A stretch of 64,000 bases of DNA from an uncultured Eubacteriales bacterium (GCA_900549475.1 UROF01000002.1:1-64000), one strand, 5' to 3'. Positions 53,012 through 61,802 are shown, counted from the stretch's first letter. The notes: generated by a model from the letters alone, not told the origin. Program-made: numbers and translations.

Positions 53012-53665
53012 TTGGCAGAAGGAAAAATAACCACATCTCTGGCCGACGTGGTCTATGAGCAGGTAGAGCACGATATTCTGACCGGCGCTTATAAGCGCGG
53101 TGATATCCTTACAGAATTGAAATTATCTGACAGGCTCCATGTCAGCCGTACTCCCGTGCGGGAGGCTCTGCGCCGCCTGGAACAGGACGACCTGGTGGAA
53201 TGTCAGGGAAAGAGCATCGTGGTTATGGGTGTCACCCACCAGGATCTGCTGGATCTGCTGGAGATCCGCCTGCGCCTGGAGGGTTTGGCCACCGCCAGGT
53301 GCTGTCAGAGGATCACCTCTCAGGTCCTGATCCGTCTGGATGAGGTCATCACCATGCAGGATTTCTATGTCTCCCGGAACCTTCCGGATAAGATTCAGGA
53401 ATCCGACGGCCTGTTCCACCGGGCGATTTATGCCGCCTGCGGCAGCCGCATGCTGGAAAAGCAGCTGACCAATATCCACAAGCGTCTGGTACGCTACCGC
53501 AAGTTGTCCGTCAGCAACCGGACCCGGGCACTGCAGTCTACCGAGGAGCACAAGGAGATCTTTCAGGCCTTGACCAATCACGATGTTGCTCTGTCGGAAG
53601 CCCTGGCTTTGCGCCATGTTGAGCGGGCAAGAGACAACATCCTCCACGCAGAGGCCAAACAGTAG
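53012..53665 (+). CDS. GntR/FadR (FCD) family regulator
   Basis: TTG 53012 follows GGCGGTGATATCC, 14 bases behind the citrate synthase gene. The 217-residue protein has the GntR wHTH at 1-75 (YEQVEHDILTGAYKRGDILT, SDRLHVSRTPVREALRRLEQ) and an all-helical FCD domain (~85-210; LLEIRLRLEGLAT, SDGLFHRAIYAACGS). The palindrome at 51588 fits its family, so it likely represses its own operon in response to a carboxylate such as citrate (the ligand is a guess). Confidence 0.87.
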   Translation: MAEGKITTSLADVVYEQVEHDILTGAYKRGDILTELKLSDRLHVSRTPVREALRRLEQDDLVECQGKSIVVMGVTHQDLLDLLEIRLRLEGLATARCCQRITSQVLIRLDEVITMQDFYVSRNLPDKIQESDGLFHRAIYAACGSRMLEKQLTNIHKRLVRYRKLSVSNRTRALQSTEEHKEIFQALTNHDVALSEALALRHVERARDNILHAEAKQ

Positions 53666-53700
53666 CCACTGTTTTCTCCCGCTGCAGACACATTCTTCAT

Positions 53701-53739
53701 AAAAAAGTCCCCTGGGCCTTGTGACCCAGGGGACTTTTT
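53701..53739. terminator. Bidirectional terminator
   Basis: AAAAAAGTCCCCTGGG / CCCAGGGGACTTTTT hairpin between the convergent GntR and ACS-like genes. Confidence 0.85.
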
Positions 53740-53815
53740 CTTTGTTTGTCTGTCAAGTAATATACCAATACATGCCTTCATTTTAAAAGGAGAATAGAGC
53801 AATTTACCACTAAGG

Positions 53816-54547
53816 TCAGTTCTTTCCGCCCGATCTTCCGAAGTGGAGCTCCCGCATGCCCTCTACCTCGTCGCACACCGGTTTGAGATGGCAGGCAGAG
53901 CAATCCATGGGCAGGCCGTCCAGGATGGTACACAGGGTGCGGGTGATCTCCGTGGAGCGGCGGCCGCAGTCTGCCAGGGCCCGATAGGGACCATCCGGTG
54001 CGGTAATAAAGATCAGCTTCACCGCCAGGACATTGGGATTTTTCCGGTAGCAGCGGATAAAGTCACAGCCCACCCTTTGAAAACTGATTCCATCCTGCAA
54101 GACGGTTTTGCTGACCCGCACCTGCTCCCGACCACTCTCGGCAGAGAACCGCAGCATATAGCCCCGGGGAAACACATGGTAACGGACAAACTCCATATCC
54201 TTAATAGCGTTGTAGGCCACAGTGTCATCCCCGTCATCGCTTTCAATGTCCCCCACCCGCAGCAGGGCAATGCGGGCATAGGGAGTATCTCCCCGCAGCT
54301 CACGGAGATCCGGGCCCCACAGCAGGATCTCATCCCGCTCCACCAAGACCGGGCTGGTGGTAACACAGGTGAAGTGCACCGCCGGCTTTCCGCCGCCGCC
54401 CAACTCATAGGCGGCATCCCGCATCAGCACCAGCTCACTCTCCCCTGTATCCGGCCAGGACATACCAGCCTCATAGTCCCAGCGCCGGAAGGGCTTGCCT
54501 TCCAGCAAGCCCTCCGTCTCCCGGATCAGCTCATTATACAGCTCCAT
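53816..54547 (-). CDS. Uncharacterised protein resembling part of acetyl-CoA synthase (AcsB/CdhC), Cys motif C-x2-C-x5-C
   Basis: The 243-residue soluble protein carries ILLWGPDLRELRGDTPYARI (~74-93) and VRVSKTVLQDGISFQRVG (143-160), then VLAVKLIFITAPD. These echo, in order, the 'VIGPDID...R.PL', 'IRISK...G.RL.H.G' and 'VQVTI.TD' blocks of the middle domain of acetyl-CoA synthase, as I remember it. It ends CSACHLKPVC (216-225), DEVEGMRELHFG, which could hold an Fe-S or nickel site but has fewer Cys than the A-cluster. It is last in the operon with CooC, two 2-hydroxyacyl-CoA dehydratase-type subunits and activase; ATG overlaps the preceding TGA by one base. The ACS link is remote and unproven. 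Confidence 0.45.
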   Translation of the reverse strand: MELYNELIRETEGLLEGKPFRRWDYEAGMSWPDTGESELVLMRDAAYELGGGGKPAVHFTCVTTSPVLVERDEILLWGPDLRELRGDTPYARIALLRVGDIESDDGDDTVAYNAIKDMEFVRYHVFPRGYMLRFSAESGREQVRVSKTVLQDGISFQRVGCDFIRCYRKNPNVLAVKLIFITAPDGPYRALADCGRRSTEITRTLCTILDGLPMDCSACHLKPVCDEVEGMRELHFGRSGGKN

Positions 54548-54720
54548 CAGAAGGCCACATCCCGTTCGCCGTCCCGCCGGTCATGGAACTTGTTGAGCCA
54601 CTTATACAGCCAGCCCACCAGCTTCATGTCCAGGTTCAGCATGTAAATGGTAAACAGCACCCCAAAAAGGATAGCCCACCATTTGATCAGTTTTCCTATG
54701 ACTTTTAGCAGTAGTTTCAT
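54547..54720 (-). CDS. 57-residue single-span membrane protein
   Basis: From ATG 54720 the product is KLLLKVIGKLIKWWAILFGV, a single hydrophobic span (to about residue 26), then a basic/acidic tail ending HDRRDGERDVAF. Start chosen because a longer frame from 54759 runs into the activase gene. It lies four bases behind the activase gene and its stop overlaps the next ATG (TGATG), so it is a real coupled member of the operon. It may tether the complex to the membrane. No family recognised. Confidence 0.6.
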   Translation of the reverse strand: MKLLLKVIGKLIKWWAILFGVLFTIYMLNLDMKLVGWLYKWLNKFHDRRDGERDVAF

Positions 54721-54724
54721 GATC

Positions 54725-55525
54725 TCACTCCTCTTTGGCAAGGCCCTTCTGCCGTGCATACTCCGCCGCTCCCAGAGCGCCCATCAGCTGTGGATCGATG
54801 TCCAGATCGATGACCTTCAGCTTCAGCACATGCTCAATGGCCTTCTTCAGACCCGCGTTCTTGGCGCAGCCGCCGGTGAGGGTGATGCTGTCGGTAGCTC
54901 CCGCCTTCTTGCTCATGACAAAACAGCGCTTGGCCACTGCCATCTGGATACCCGCGGCGATCTCGTCCATGGGCTTCCCCTCGCCCACCAGGGTAATGAC
55001 CTCGCTCTCAGCAAACACCGTGCACTGGGCAGTGATAGGAATAACATTCTTGGCCGTCAGGGACAGCTGAGAAAATTCCGGCAGGGTCATCTCAAAGGCG
55101 TTGGCCATAGCCTCGTAGAACCGGCCGGTACCGGCGGCGCACTTGTCGTTCATAGCAAAGTTCTTCACCGTGCCGTCGGTATCGATGGAAATGCCCTTCA
55201 CGTCCTGGCCGCCGATATCGATGATGGCCTTCACCGCAGGGTTGGTCACATGGACACCCATGGCGTGGCAGGAGATCTCAGAGATATTCTCATCGGCAAA
55301 GGGCACCTTATTGCGGCCATAGCCGGTACCGATAAGATAGGTCAGATCCTTGGCGCTTTGAAGCTCCGGCACCTGGGCCACCGTCTCCTCCATAGCCATG
55401 GTGGCAGATACCTCGGAATTGATCTTGCTGCGGATGGTGGTATTGGCCACCATTTTCCCGTTTTCATCCAGAATCACACATTTGGTATAGGTGGAACCTA
55501 CATCACAGCCGCCAAAATATTTCAT
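54725..55525 (-). CDS. 2-hydroxyacyl-CoA dehydratase activator (HgdC/BcrA-D-type ATPase)
   Basis: The 266-residue protein has the ASKHA ATPase fold: GCDVGSTYTKCVILDENG (6-23), IDIGGQDVKGI (102-112), and the motif NDKCAAGTGRFYE with Cys129, followed by Cys168 in AQCTVFAESE. These two Cys per subunit bind the single 4Fe-4S cluster at the dimer interface. The activator spends ATP to push a low-potential electron onto its partner reductase. It sits directly behind the two reductase subunits. Length and all key residues are normal. Confidence 0.9.
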   Translation of the reverse strand: MKYFGGCDVGSTYTKCVILDENGKMVANTTIRSKINSEVSATMAMEETVAQVPELQSAKDLTYLIGTGYGRNKVPFADENISEISCHAMGVHVTNPAVKAIIDIGGQDVKGISIDTDGTVKNFAMNDKCAAGTGRFYEAMANAFEMTLPEFSQLSLTAKNVIPITAQCTVFAESEVITLVGEGKPMDEIAAGIQMAVAKRCFVMSKKAGATDSITLTGGCAKNAGLKKAIEHVLKLKVIDLDIDPQLMGALGAAEYARQKGLAKEE

Positions 55526-55554
55526 GCTTTCTCACTCCTTCACGATCTCAGGCC

Positions 55555-57294
55555 TTACCAGGTCACATCATCTTCAAAGTCTACCAGAGAGGGATCAAGA
55601 GGCTCCTCCTGGAACACATTCATCATGTAGTTGTTCACCTTGGTGCGCATATCCCGGCGGGATACCGTCCGGGGATCCATCAGGTCGTGTTCCACCCAGA
55701 TCATATGGATCCCCCGCTGGCGGGCCTGCTCATCAAAGAGGCCCTGGAGTCCCGCCATGGTCTTGCAGCACACATGCTGATACATAATGACGATCTCTAC
55801 GTTGAACTCCTCCACCTGCTTCCACAGCTCATCCAACACATGGACATAGCCGCCGTTGGTGTGCTTGCGCATGACCATGCGCTCGTAGAGCCGGGCCAGA
55901 TCCCGGATCGCCTCCTCCTTGTCCTCCGTGTTGAGCATCTTGGTGAAGTTCAGGCTCTCCATCTCCACCAGCACGTCGATGCCCCAGGCATTCTGCAGCC
56001 AGTTGGAGAAGTTGGCATAGTAGTGGGCGGGACAGCTCCACACGATGGCCCGGTGCCGGATCGGTGCCCGGTAGGGGTTCATCTTCTTCTCATAGGCCTG
56101 AAGCATAGCCCGGTTGACCTTGTGGAAAGTCTTCATCACGCGGGGATCCAAGCCGCCGTCCATCTCGTAGTTCCACTTGCGGAACAGCTCGTATGCAGGA
56201 CCGATGACCTGGGGATAGGGGGTCTTGTTGACCTCCCACTTCTCCATCTCATACCGGGTCTGGTCGTTGAACCGACGGATGACAGTGAAGTAGTGATCCC
56301 AGTCCCACTTCTCTCCGGTAAGCTCCTCCACCCACTTGATGCACCGTTTCATATCCTCCGCGCCGCACTCCACCGTGTCCTCGTCGTCATAGCGCACCGG
56401 CAGGGTCAGCGGATAGGTGGGCAGCTTGAAGCGGCGGTCCTGATAGGAGGTGGCCATAGTGGAGCCGTCGCAGGGGGTAGAGGTGGAGATGAAGCCCAGG
56501 CCGCAGTGGGGCAGCGCATCGATAATAGCCGCGCCGCTTTCGCTGGTGGGCACCGGGCAGGTATCCGCCGGCAGGCCGTAGCTCTCCACCGCGTCTATGT
56601 AGGGAACGCACACCAGCTGGTCGATCTCCGACACCATGAACACCGGCATCAGCTGATAAGGAATGCCGATCAGGTTGGGGAAACCCGCCATCATCTGGCT
56701 CATGGTCATCTCGTCGAACATCAAAAGCTTCTTACGCAGCTTGGGATTGCAGCCGATACGCTCATCAGCCATCAGCAGCGTGGCGATGCTGTCGGCGCCG
56801 TAGCGCAGCACCGGACGGAATAAATCATGGGCCATGGTCAGGTGGGGCCCCCGCATACCCATGGTATTGCGGTCTACAAAGGCAGGAAGGGACAGATAGG
56901 AGCTGAGCCACCGGTACTCAAAAAGGCCCTCCGCAATGGAGACAGGGTCCTTCATGACCATCTTTGACATCTCTGCCCATACGCCCAGCCAGCCAACAAA
57001 GTCCCGGGCGGTACTCTCCACGCCCCGCCACTCCCGGCGGACAAACGCCATCTGTCCTTTCCGGTACAGCTTGCCCAGGTGCTTTTCGCCGTTGATGAGA
57101 TGGTCCTTGCGCTCCTCCGGCGTCATGGCGGCCACTGCCTTCACATCATCCACGATGCGGTCTTTGGTGGCCTTCAGATTCTCCAGGGCGCTCTTGCCCG
57201 CGTCCTTCCAATCCACCTCGGAAATCAGCTCTTTCCAGATCTTCAGATCCCGGGGCAGGTTCTTCTTTGCCCATTTCAGGTTGGCTTTCAGCAT
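55555..57294 (-). CDS. 2-hydroxyacyl-CoA dehydratase/benzoyl-CoA reductase-type subunit (large, 579 aa)
   Basis: The 579-residue protein is of the HgdA/B, BcrB/C type but longer than usual (about 380-430). An N-terminal ~100-residue helical extension precedes the core. Likely cluster Cys lie in PADTCPVPTSESGAA, STPCDGSTM, IVWSCPAHYYANF and YQHVCCKTMAGLQG. The family binds [4Fe-4S] or double-cubane [8Fe-9S] clusters and receives electrons from the ATP-driven activator to reduce difficult substrates. Its start overlaps the other subunit's stop by 7 bases. The substrate is unknown; the CooC and HypA/B genes nearby are not typical of acyl-CoA dehydratase loci. Confidence 0.82.
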   Translation of the reverse strand: MLKANLKWAKKNLPRDLKIWKELISEVDWKDAGKSALENLKATKDRIVDDVKAVAAMTPEERKDHLINGEKHLGKLYRKGQMAFVRREWRGVESTARDFVGWLGVWAEMSKMVMKDPVSIAEGLFEYRWLSSYLSLPAFVDRNTMGMRGPHLTMAHDLFRPVLRYGADSIATLLMADERIGCNPKLRKKLLMFDEMTMSQMMAGFPNLIGIPYQLMPVFMVSEIDQLVCVPYIDAVESYGLPADTCPVPTSESGAAIIDALPHCGLGFISTSTPCDGSTMATSYQDRRFKLPTYPLTLPVRYDDEDTVECGAEDMKRCIKWVEELTGEKWDWDHYFTVIRRFNDQTRYEMEKWEVNKTPYPQVIGPAYELFRKWNYEMDGGLDPRVMKTFHKVNRAMLQAYEKKMNPYRAPIRHRAIVWSCPAHYYANFSNWLQNAWGIDVLVEMESLNFTKMLNTEDKEEAIRDLARLYERMVMRKHTNGGYVHVLDELWKQVEEFNVEIVIMYQHVCCKTMAGLQGLFDEQARQRGIHMIWVEHDLMDPRTVSRRDMRTKVNNYMMNVFQEEPLDPSLVDFEDDVTW

Positions 57295-58496
57295 GTCCTC
57301 TCCCCTCCTTGCTTCTTCTTCTGGATACGCTTGATCTCCAGGGACTCCACAAAGGCCTGCATCCGGGTCCGGAGCTGGCCGGAGGTCCTGGCATTATAGG
57401 GCCGGTCGATGGACAGCACCGGGTGGCCATACTCCTCCGCCTGGATGTGGCTGGCCAATGCCCGCTCAAAGCCCCAGAAATCGCAGAACTTGATCTGCTC
57501 GTAAATAATACCCTCCGCACCGTATTCCCGTGCCAGCCGGTCCGCTGTCTCCCGCCGCTGATGGATCTTTTCGTCGCTCATGAACCGGGGGCACTCAGAT
57601 ACCTTGAGATAATGGCGGCAGACCTGGGTCAGCGCGTCCTCGTGATCGTTCAGGCCGATGACCTCCCGTCCCGGGAAGGAACCGAAGCAGAACCGGTCCG
57701 CTACGATCAGGGCACCCGCATCCTCGATCAGCTTCGTCATGTCCAGATCGTCGATCTCACTGCCCACAATGGCTACCCGTGCCCGGAACCAGGGCTTGGT
57801 GTCCACCTGGCGGGTACGGATCTCCTCCAGAGTCTCCTGAAGCTGATCCACGATCAGATATTTGGGACAGCAGTAGGTCACCATATTCAGCACATGGAAC
57901 TCATAGCCGGTGATAGGCGGATTGGGAAGCTTACGGTACTCCCCGATCTCCGTAATAATCCGGCAGACCCGGTTGTGCTCATCCACTGCCCGACGGATGG
58001 ACTCCTCTGAGATGTCCACCCCATAGACCTCATGGAGCCGGGCAAGAACCCGGTTTTTGATCTGGGTCACATAGTGCTTGACGGTAAAATCCTCCACCTT
58101 ATAAGGAATATCCGCATGGGTAACGAAAAATTTCTCTCCCGGCAGATCCGCTACCAGCTCAATATTCTCCATGCAGCGGTTCATTTCCGCACAGGCATCT
58201 ACCCCCGCCAGAGCGTCCAGGAAGTTGAAGCCTCCCTCGATGGCCCGCTCCAGCAGAGCCCGGCAGTATTCACAGGTGTAGTTGGACATGTAATAGGTGG
58301 CAATGTCCATGGAACCGGTCTTGGGCGCCCGCAGCCGGACAGAAAAACACTTGTCCAGATTCAGCAGCACCTCCGGCATGTGGAAGCAGGTATAGCCCAC
58401 CGCCAGCTTTCCTTCGCTCTTGGCCTGCTGGATCAGCTCGTTGTTGCTGTTTTCCAGCAGCTTTTCAAAGTAGATCAGATGCTTCAGGTCCTTCAA
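57288..58496 (-). CDS. 2-hydroxyacyl-CoA dehydratase/benzoyl-CoA reductase-type subunit (402 aa)
   Basis: The 402-residue protein is a standard-length HgdB/BcrC-type subunit: GYTCFHMPEVLLNLDKCF (34-51), NYTCEYCRALLERA, GVDACAEMNRCMENI, a late VSECPRF, and IIYEQIKFCDFWGFERA. Cys residues in the first, third and last blocks are the usual cluster ligands. It pairs with the 579-residue subunit and is four bases from the CooC-like gene. No acyl-CoA-specific residues can be judged by eye; a double-cubane cluster reductase acting on small molecules is an alternative. Confidence 0.85.
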   Translation of the reverse strand: MKDLKHLIYFEKLLENSNNELIQQAKSEGKLAVGYTCFHMPEVLLNLDKCFSVRLRAPKTGSMDIATYYMSNYTCEYCRALLERAIEGGFNFLDALAGVDACAEMNRCMENIELVADLPGEKFFVTHADIPYKVEDFTVKHYVTQIKNRVLARLHEVYGVDISEESIRRAVDEHNRVCRIITEIGEYRKLPNPPITGYEFHVLNMVTYCCPKYLIVDQLQETLEEIRTRQVDTKPWFRARVAIVGSEIDDLDMTKLIEDAGALIVADRFCFGSFPGREVIGLNDHEDALTQVCRHYLKVSECPRFMSDEKIHQRRETADRLAREYGAEGIIYEQIKFCDFWGFERALASHIQAEEYGHPVLSIDRPYNARTSGQLRTRMQAFVESLEIKRIQKKKQGGERTC

Positions 58497-58499
58497 CGA

Positions 58500-59294
58500 T
58501 CACACCTCTTTCCCTTTCTCCTCCTCAGGACACAGGATGCCCAAATTTCTCAGGCATGCCTCCGCACCTCGCAGGACAGCCGCCGCAGGCGGCAGATTGA
58601 ATACGCTCATGCCGCGGATATCGTTGTCCGCCTGATCCTTGTCCGCCGGGATACAGGCCAGCAACTCCAGATCTCCTAGCTCCACATACTGGGCCATGGA
58701 CGGGTCCTCCATACGGTTAATCACCGCACCGCAGCGCTGGTACATCACCAGCTCCTCCGCTACCCGTTGGATGGTGGAGATCACCTGAGTGCCCCGGCGG
58801 CTGGGGTCTGTCACCAGGACCAGATGGGTCACCTTTTCCATCACCCGCCGGTTGATCTGCTCCACGCCAGCCTCGCCGTCCACCACCACGTAGTCAAAGT
58901 CCTTGGCAAGGAGGGTAATGACCTCCTTGAGATAAGCGTTGACCGTGCAGTAGCACCCCGCCGCCTCCGGCCGCCCGATGGCAAGGAAGGCAAAGCCCCG
59001 ATCCTCTACCATCGTGTCCAAGATCCGGAACCGGGCCTCCCCCAGCAGTTCAATGGCCGCCCGGGGCGCGCCGTCTTCCACACTGGCCACGATGCTCTTC
59101 CGGATGTCGTCCAGCGTCTCCCGTACCTCTACTCCCAGTGCGGTAGCCAGGCCTACCGCCGGATCGGCGTCAATGGCCAGAATCCGTTTGTCAGGATATG
59201 CCTCCGTCAGCAGGCGCACAAAAGCCGCGGAAAGAGACGTCTTCCCTACGCCCCCTTTGCCTGCCACAGCGATGATCCTGGTCTGATGCTCCAC
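58500..59294 (-). CDS. CooC-like nickel-handling ATPase (MinD/ParA family)
   Basis: GTG 59294 follows AAGGAGGAGAGG. The 264-residue protein has the deviant Walker A GKGGVGKTS (12-20), ILAIDADPAVGLATALGV (38-55), the CxC pair Cys114-x-Cys116 in AAGCYCTVNAYLKEV, and DYVVVDGEAGVEQINRR. The GCYC motif is the metal-binding site that CooC proteins use at a dimer interface when they insert nickel into CO dehydrogenase. It is first in the operon with the dehydratase-type reductase, where no CO dehydrogenase is present. Family call is good; its client is the open question. Confidence 0.8.
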   Translation of the reverse strand: MEHQTRIIAVAGKGGVGKTSLSAAFVRLLTEAYPDKRILAIDADPAVGLATALGVEVRETLDDIRKSIVASVEDGAPRAAIELLGEARFRILDTMVEDRGFAFLAIGRPEAAGCYCTVNAYLKEVITLLAKDFDYVVVDGEAGVEQINRRVMEKVTHLVLVTDPSRRGTQVISTIQRVAEELVMYQRCGAVINRMEDPSMAQYVELGDLELLACIPADKDQADNDIRGMSVFNLPPAAAVLRGAEACLRNLGILCPEEEKGKEV

Positions 59295-59537
59295 CGGCTT
59301 CCTCTCCTCCTTCCCTGCACTGCACCAAGGGCATTTTTTCCATTCTTTCTCCGGCAGCAGCGCAAAATCACATGTTTATTTTACCATCCCCTATGGTTCA
59401 TTGCAAGAAAATATTGGATGTTTTGTTCTATTATTTATTGCTTAACCTCTTATAATATGTTAAAATTAACCATAATACAAAAAGTGAAACAGAGTGGATA
59501 GTGGATGCGCCCTGCAATTGGAAAGGGAGGAAATCAT

Positions 59538-61802
59538 TTGAAAAAGGACAATTTAATCCAGAAATTGGTAGATAGCTACGGTAATTGGGTACAAGGAGAC
59601 TGCGAAAACCGCCCGGGAGGTACGGCAAGAATGACCAGTACACTTTATCCCTATGACATGCTCTTCTCCCCCATCCGGATCAACCGCCTGACCATCAAAA
59701 ACCGGGTAGTCATGGCCCCTATGGGCAATCTGCAGATGGCAGAGGAGAGCGGTCGGCCCAACGATAAAATGCTTCAGTACTTTTTCGCCCGGGCCGCCGG
59801 CGGTGTGGGACTTCTCACCACCGGACTCATCCCCATCAGCCACGGCATCGATCCCACCGTGACAGAGCCGAAGAACCGCTCCTACTTCCCCCGGATCGAC
59901 GGCACCCGCACCAACTTTGCCGGCTGGCGGGACCTGGCCCAGGGTGTCCATGCCCGGGGCAGCCGTATTTTCATTCAGCTGACGCCGGGCCTTGGGCGGG
60001 TAGGGGCACCTACCTGTCTGATCAATGAGCACAAGCTCCCGGTATCATCCTCCTTTAATCCCAACTTCTATATCCCGGAAGTCCCCTGCCGCCCCCTGTC
60101 CGACATGGCTCTGGACAAGATCATCAAAAACGGCGGCCAGGCGGCCATCGACGCCATGGCCATGGGCATGGACGGCATCTATCTCCACGGCCATGAGGGC
60201 TACCTGCTGGATCAGATGACCAGCCCAGCCTTCAACCGCCGGAAAGCCGGCAAATACACCAGCTGGCAGCGCTTTGGTCTGGAGCTGGTCAAAGAGATCC
60301 GCCGGCGCTGCGGCCCCCACTTCCCCATCATGTACCGCATCGACCTGTCATTGGCTCTCAACGAGACCTATGGGGAGCGGATGGAGCAGGTCCGGTCCCT
60401 CAAGCACTTCCAGAACGGTCGGTCCGTGGGAGACACTCTTGACTATATGGAAAACCTGGTGCGGGCAGGCGTAGATCTGTTCGATGTGGATTTGGGCTGC
60501 TATGACAACTGGTGGCTTCCCCATCCCCCCTCCGGCATGCCTGCCGGCTGCTTCCTGGAAGTATCCCAGGTGGCCAGAGCGTACTTTGGCGAGAAGAATA
60601 TCCTATCCAATGCCGGGGTACCGGTGCCTATTGTGGCGGTGGGTAAACTTGGCTATCCCGATCTGGCGGAGCAGGCCCTGCGGGAAGGCAAGTGCGACAT
60701 GATCATGCTGGGACGCCCCCTGCTGGCAGATCCCGACTGGTGCAACAAGGCCTACGCCGGCCAGGTGGACCGCATCCGCCCCTGCATTGGCTGCCAGGAG
60801 GGCTGCATCAATGAGTTCGTGGAGGGCGGCCATCCCCAGTGCGCCGTAAATCCCCGCACCGGTTTCGAAGATGTATTTCCCCCTCAGCCCGAAAAAGCAG
60901 ACACCCCCAAACGCATCGGCGTTATAGGCGGAGGCCCCGCTGGCATCACCTTTGCCCTCACCGCCGCGCAGAGAGGTCACAAAGTAGAGATTCTGGAAAA
61001 GAGCGGCGCTCTGGGCGGAAAGGTCATCCCAGGCAGCGTGCCTCTGATCAAATTTGATTTTGCCAACTACCTCCAGTGGCTGCGTCAGGAGGTAGCCGCC
61101 CAGTCCAACATCACCGTAAAACTTAACACTTTCGCCGATACGAATTATCTCAAGTCCCAGGGCTACGACGCCGTGGTATTCGCCAACGGTACCCGGGAGA
61201 CTACGCCCGCTATCCCCGGCATTGAGAAGATCCCCCATGTACAAGCCGTGGAGCTGCTGATGAATCCGGAGCTGCTGGGAGACGCCCGGCGGATCGTGGT
61301 GGTAGGCGGCGGCGTGGTGGGCTGCGAGACCGCCTACTGGCCGGCTTATGAGAAGGGCCGCAAGGTCCATGTGGTGGAAATGCTGCCCAACTTCATGGAG
61401 GGCACCTGCACCGCCAACCGGGGACATCTGATCCACTATCTAGAAAAAGCCGGGGTGGATCTGGTCAACTGCGCCAAGGTCATGCGCTTTGACACCGGCC
61501 TTGTCTACATCGAGCGCAACGTATCCGCCGGTGTACCCGATCCCTACAATACCTGGCAGCCGCTGCTGCCCAGAAATATTCCCAATCCTTTGGCTAAAAA
61601 GCTGGATGCCGACGCCTACCTGGATCAACTCAGTGCCGATCTGGTGGTACTGGCTATGGGCGGCCGGGCCGACGAACAGCCTTTCCTGGAGGCGCAGGTC
61701 CATCGGGTGGCTCCTGAAGTACATAATATCGGCGACAGCTTCCACGCCGGACGGGTTCTGGAAGCCAACCGGGCAGCCTACCATCTTGCCTGCCTGATAT
61801 AA
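59538..61802 (+). CDS. Old-Yellow-Enzyme/2,4-dienoyl-CoA reductase-type Fe-S flavoprotein
   Basis: TTG 59538 has GGGAGG six bases upstream; an ATG start at 59631 would cut off KKDNLIQKLVDSYGNWVQGD, a stretch I recall from close homologues. The 754-residue protein has an FMN TIM barrel (NRVVMAPMGNLQMAEESGRP, LHGHEGYLLDQMTSPAFNRR), a 4Fe-4S motif C-x2-C-x3-C with a fourth Cys (CIGCQEGC ... CAVNP), then FAD and NAD(P) Rossmann halves (GVIGGGPAGITFAL, VVVGGGVVGCETA). The family reduces C=C bonds of enoates, dienoyl-CoAs or steroids. It diverges from the CooC operon, so it may serve the same pathway. Confidence 0.87.
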   Translation: MKKDNLIQKLVDSYGNWVQGDCENRPGGTARMTSTLYPYDMLFSPIRINRLTIKNRVVMAPMGNLQMAEESGRPNDKMLQYFFARAAGGVGLLTTGLIPISHGIDPTVTEPKNRSYFPRIDGTRTNFAGWRDLAQGVHARGSRIFIQLTPGLGRVGAPTCLINEHKLPVSSSFNPNFYIPEVPCRPLSDMALDKIIKNGGQAAIDAMAMGMDGIYLHGHEGYLLDQMTSPAFNRRKAGKYTSWQRFGLELVKEIRRRCGPHFPIMYRIDLSLALNETYGERMEQVRSLKHFQNGRSVGDTLDYMENLVRAGVDLFDVDLGCYDNWWLPHPPSGMPAGCFLEVSQVARAYFGEKNILSNAGVPVPIVAVGKLGYPDLAEQALREGKCDMIMLGRPLLADPDWCNKAYAGQVDRIRPCIGCQEGCINEFVEGGHPQCAVNPRTGFEDVFPPQPEKADTPKRIGVIGGGPAGITFALTAAQRGHKVEILEKSGALGGKVIPGSVPLIKFDFANYLQWLRQEVAAQSNITVKLNTFADTNYLKSQGYDAVVFANGTRETTPAIPGIEKIPHVQAVELLMNPELLGDARRIVVVGGGVVGCETAYWPAYEKGRKVHVVEMLPNFMEGTCTANRGHLIHYLEKAGVDLVNCAKVMRFDTGLVYIERNVSAGVPDPYNTWQPLLPRNIPNPLAKKLDADAYLDQLSADLVVLAMGGRADEQPFLEAQVHRVAPEVHNIGDSFHAGRVLEANRAAYHLACLI

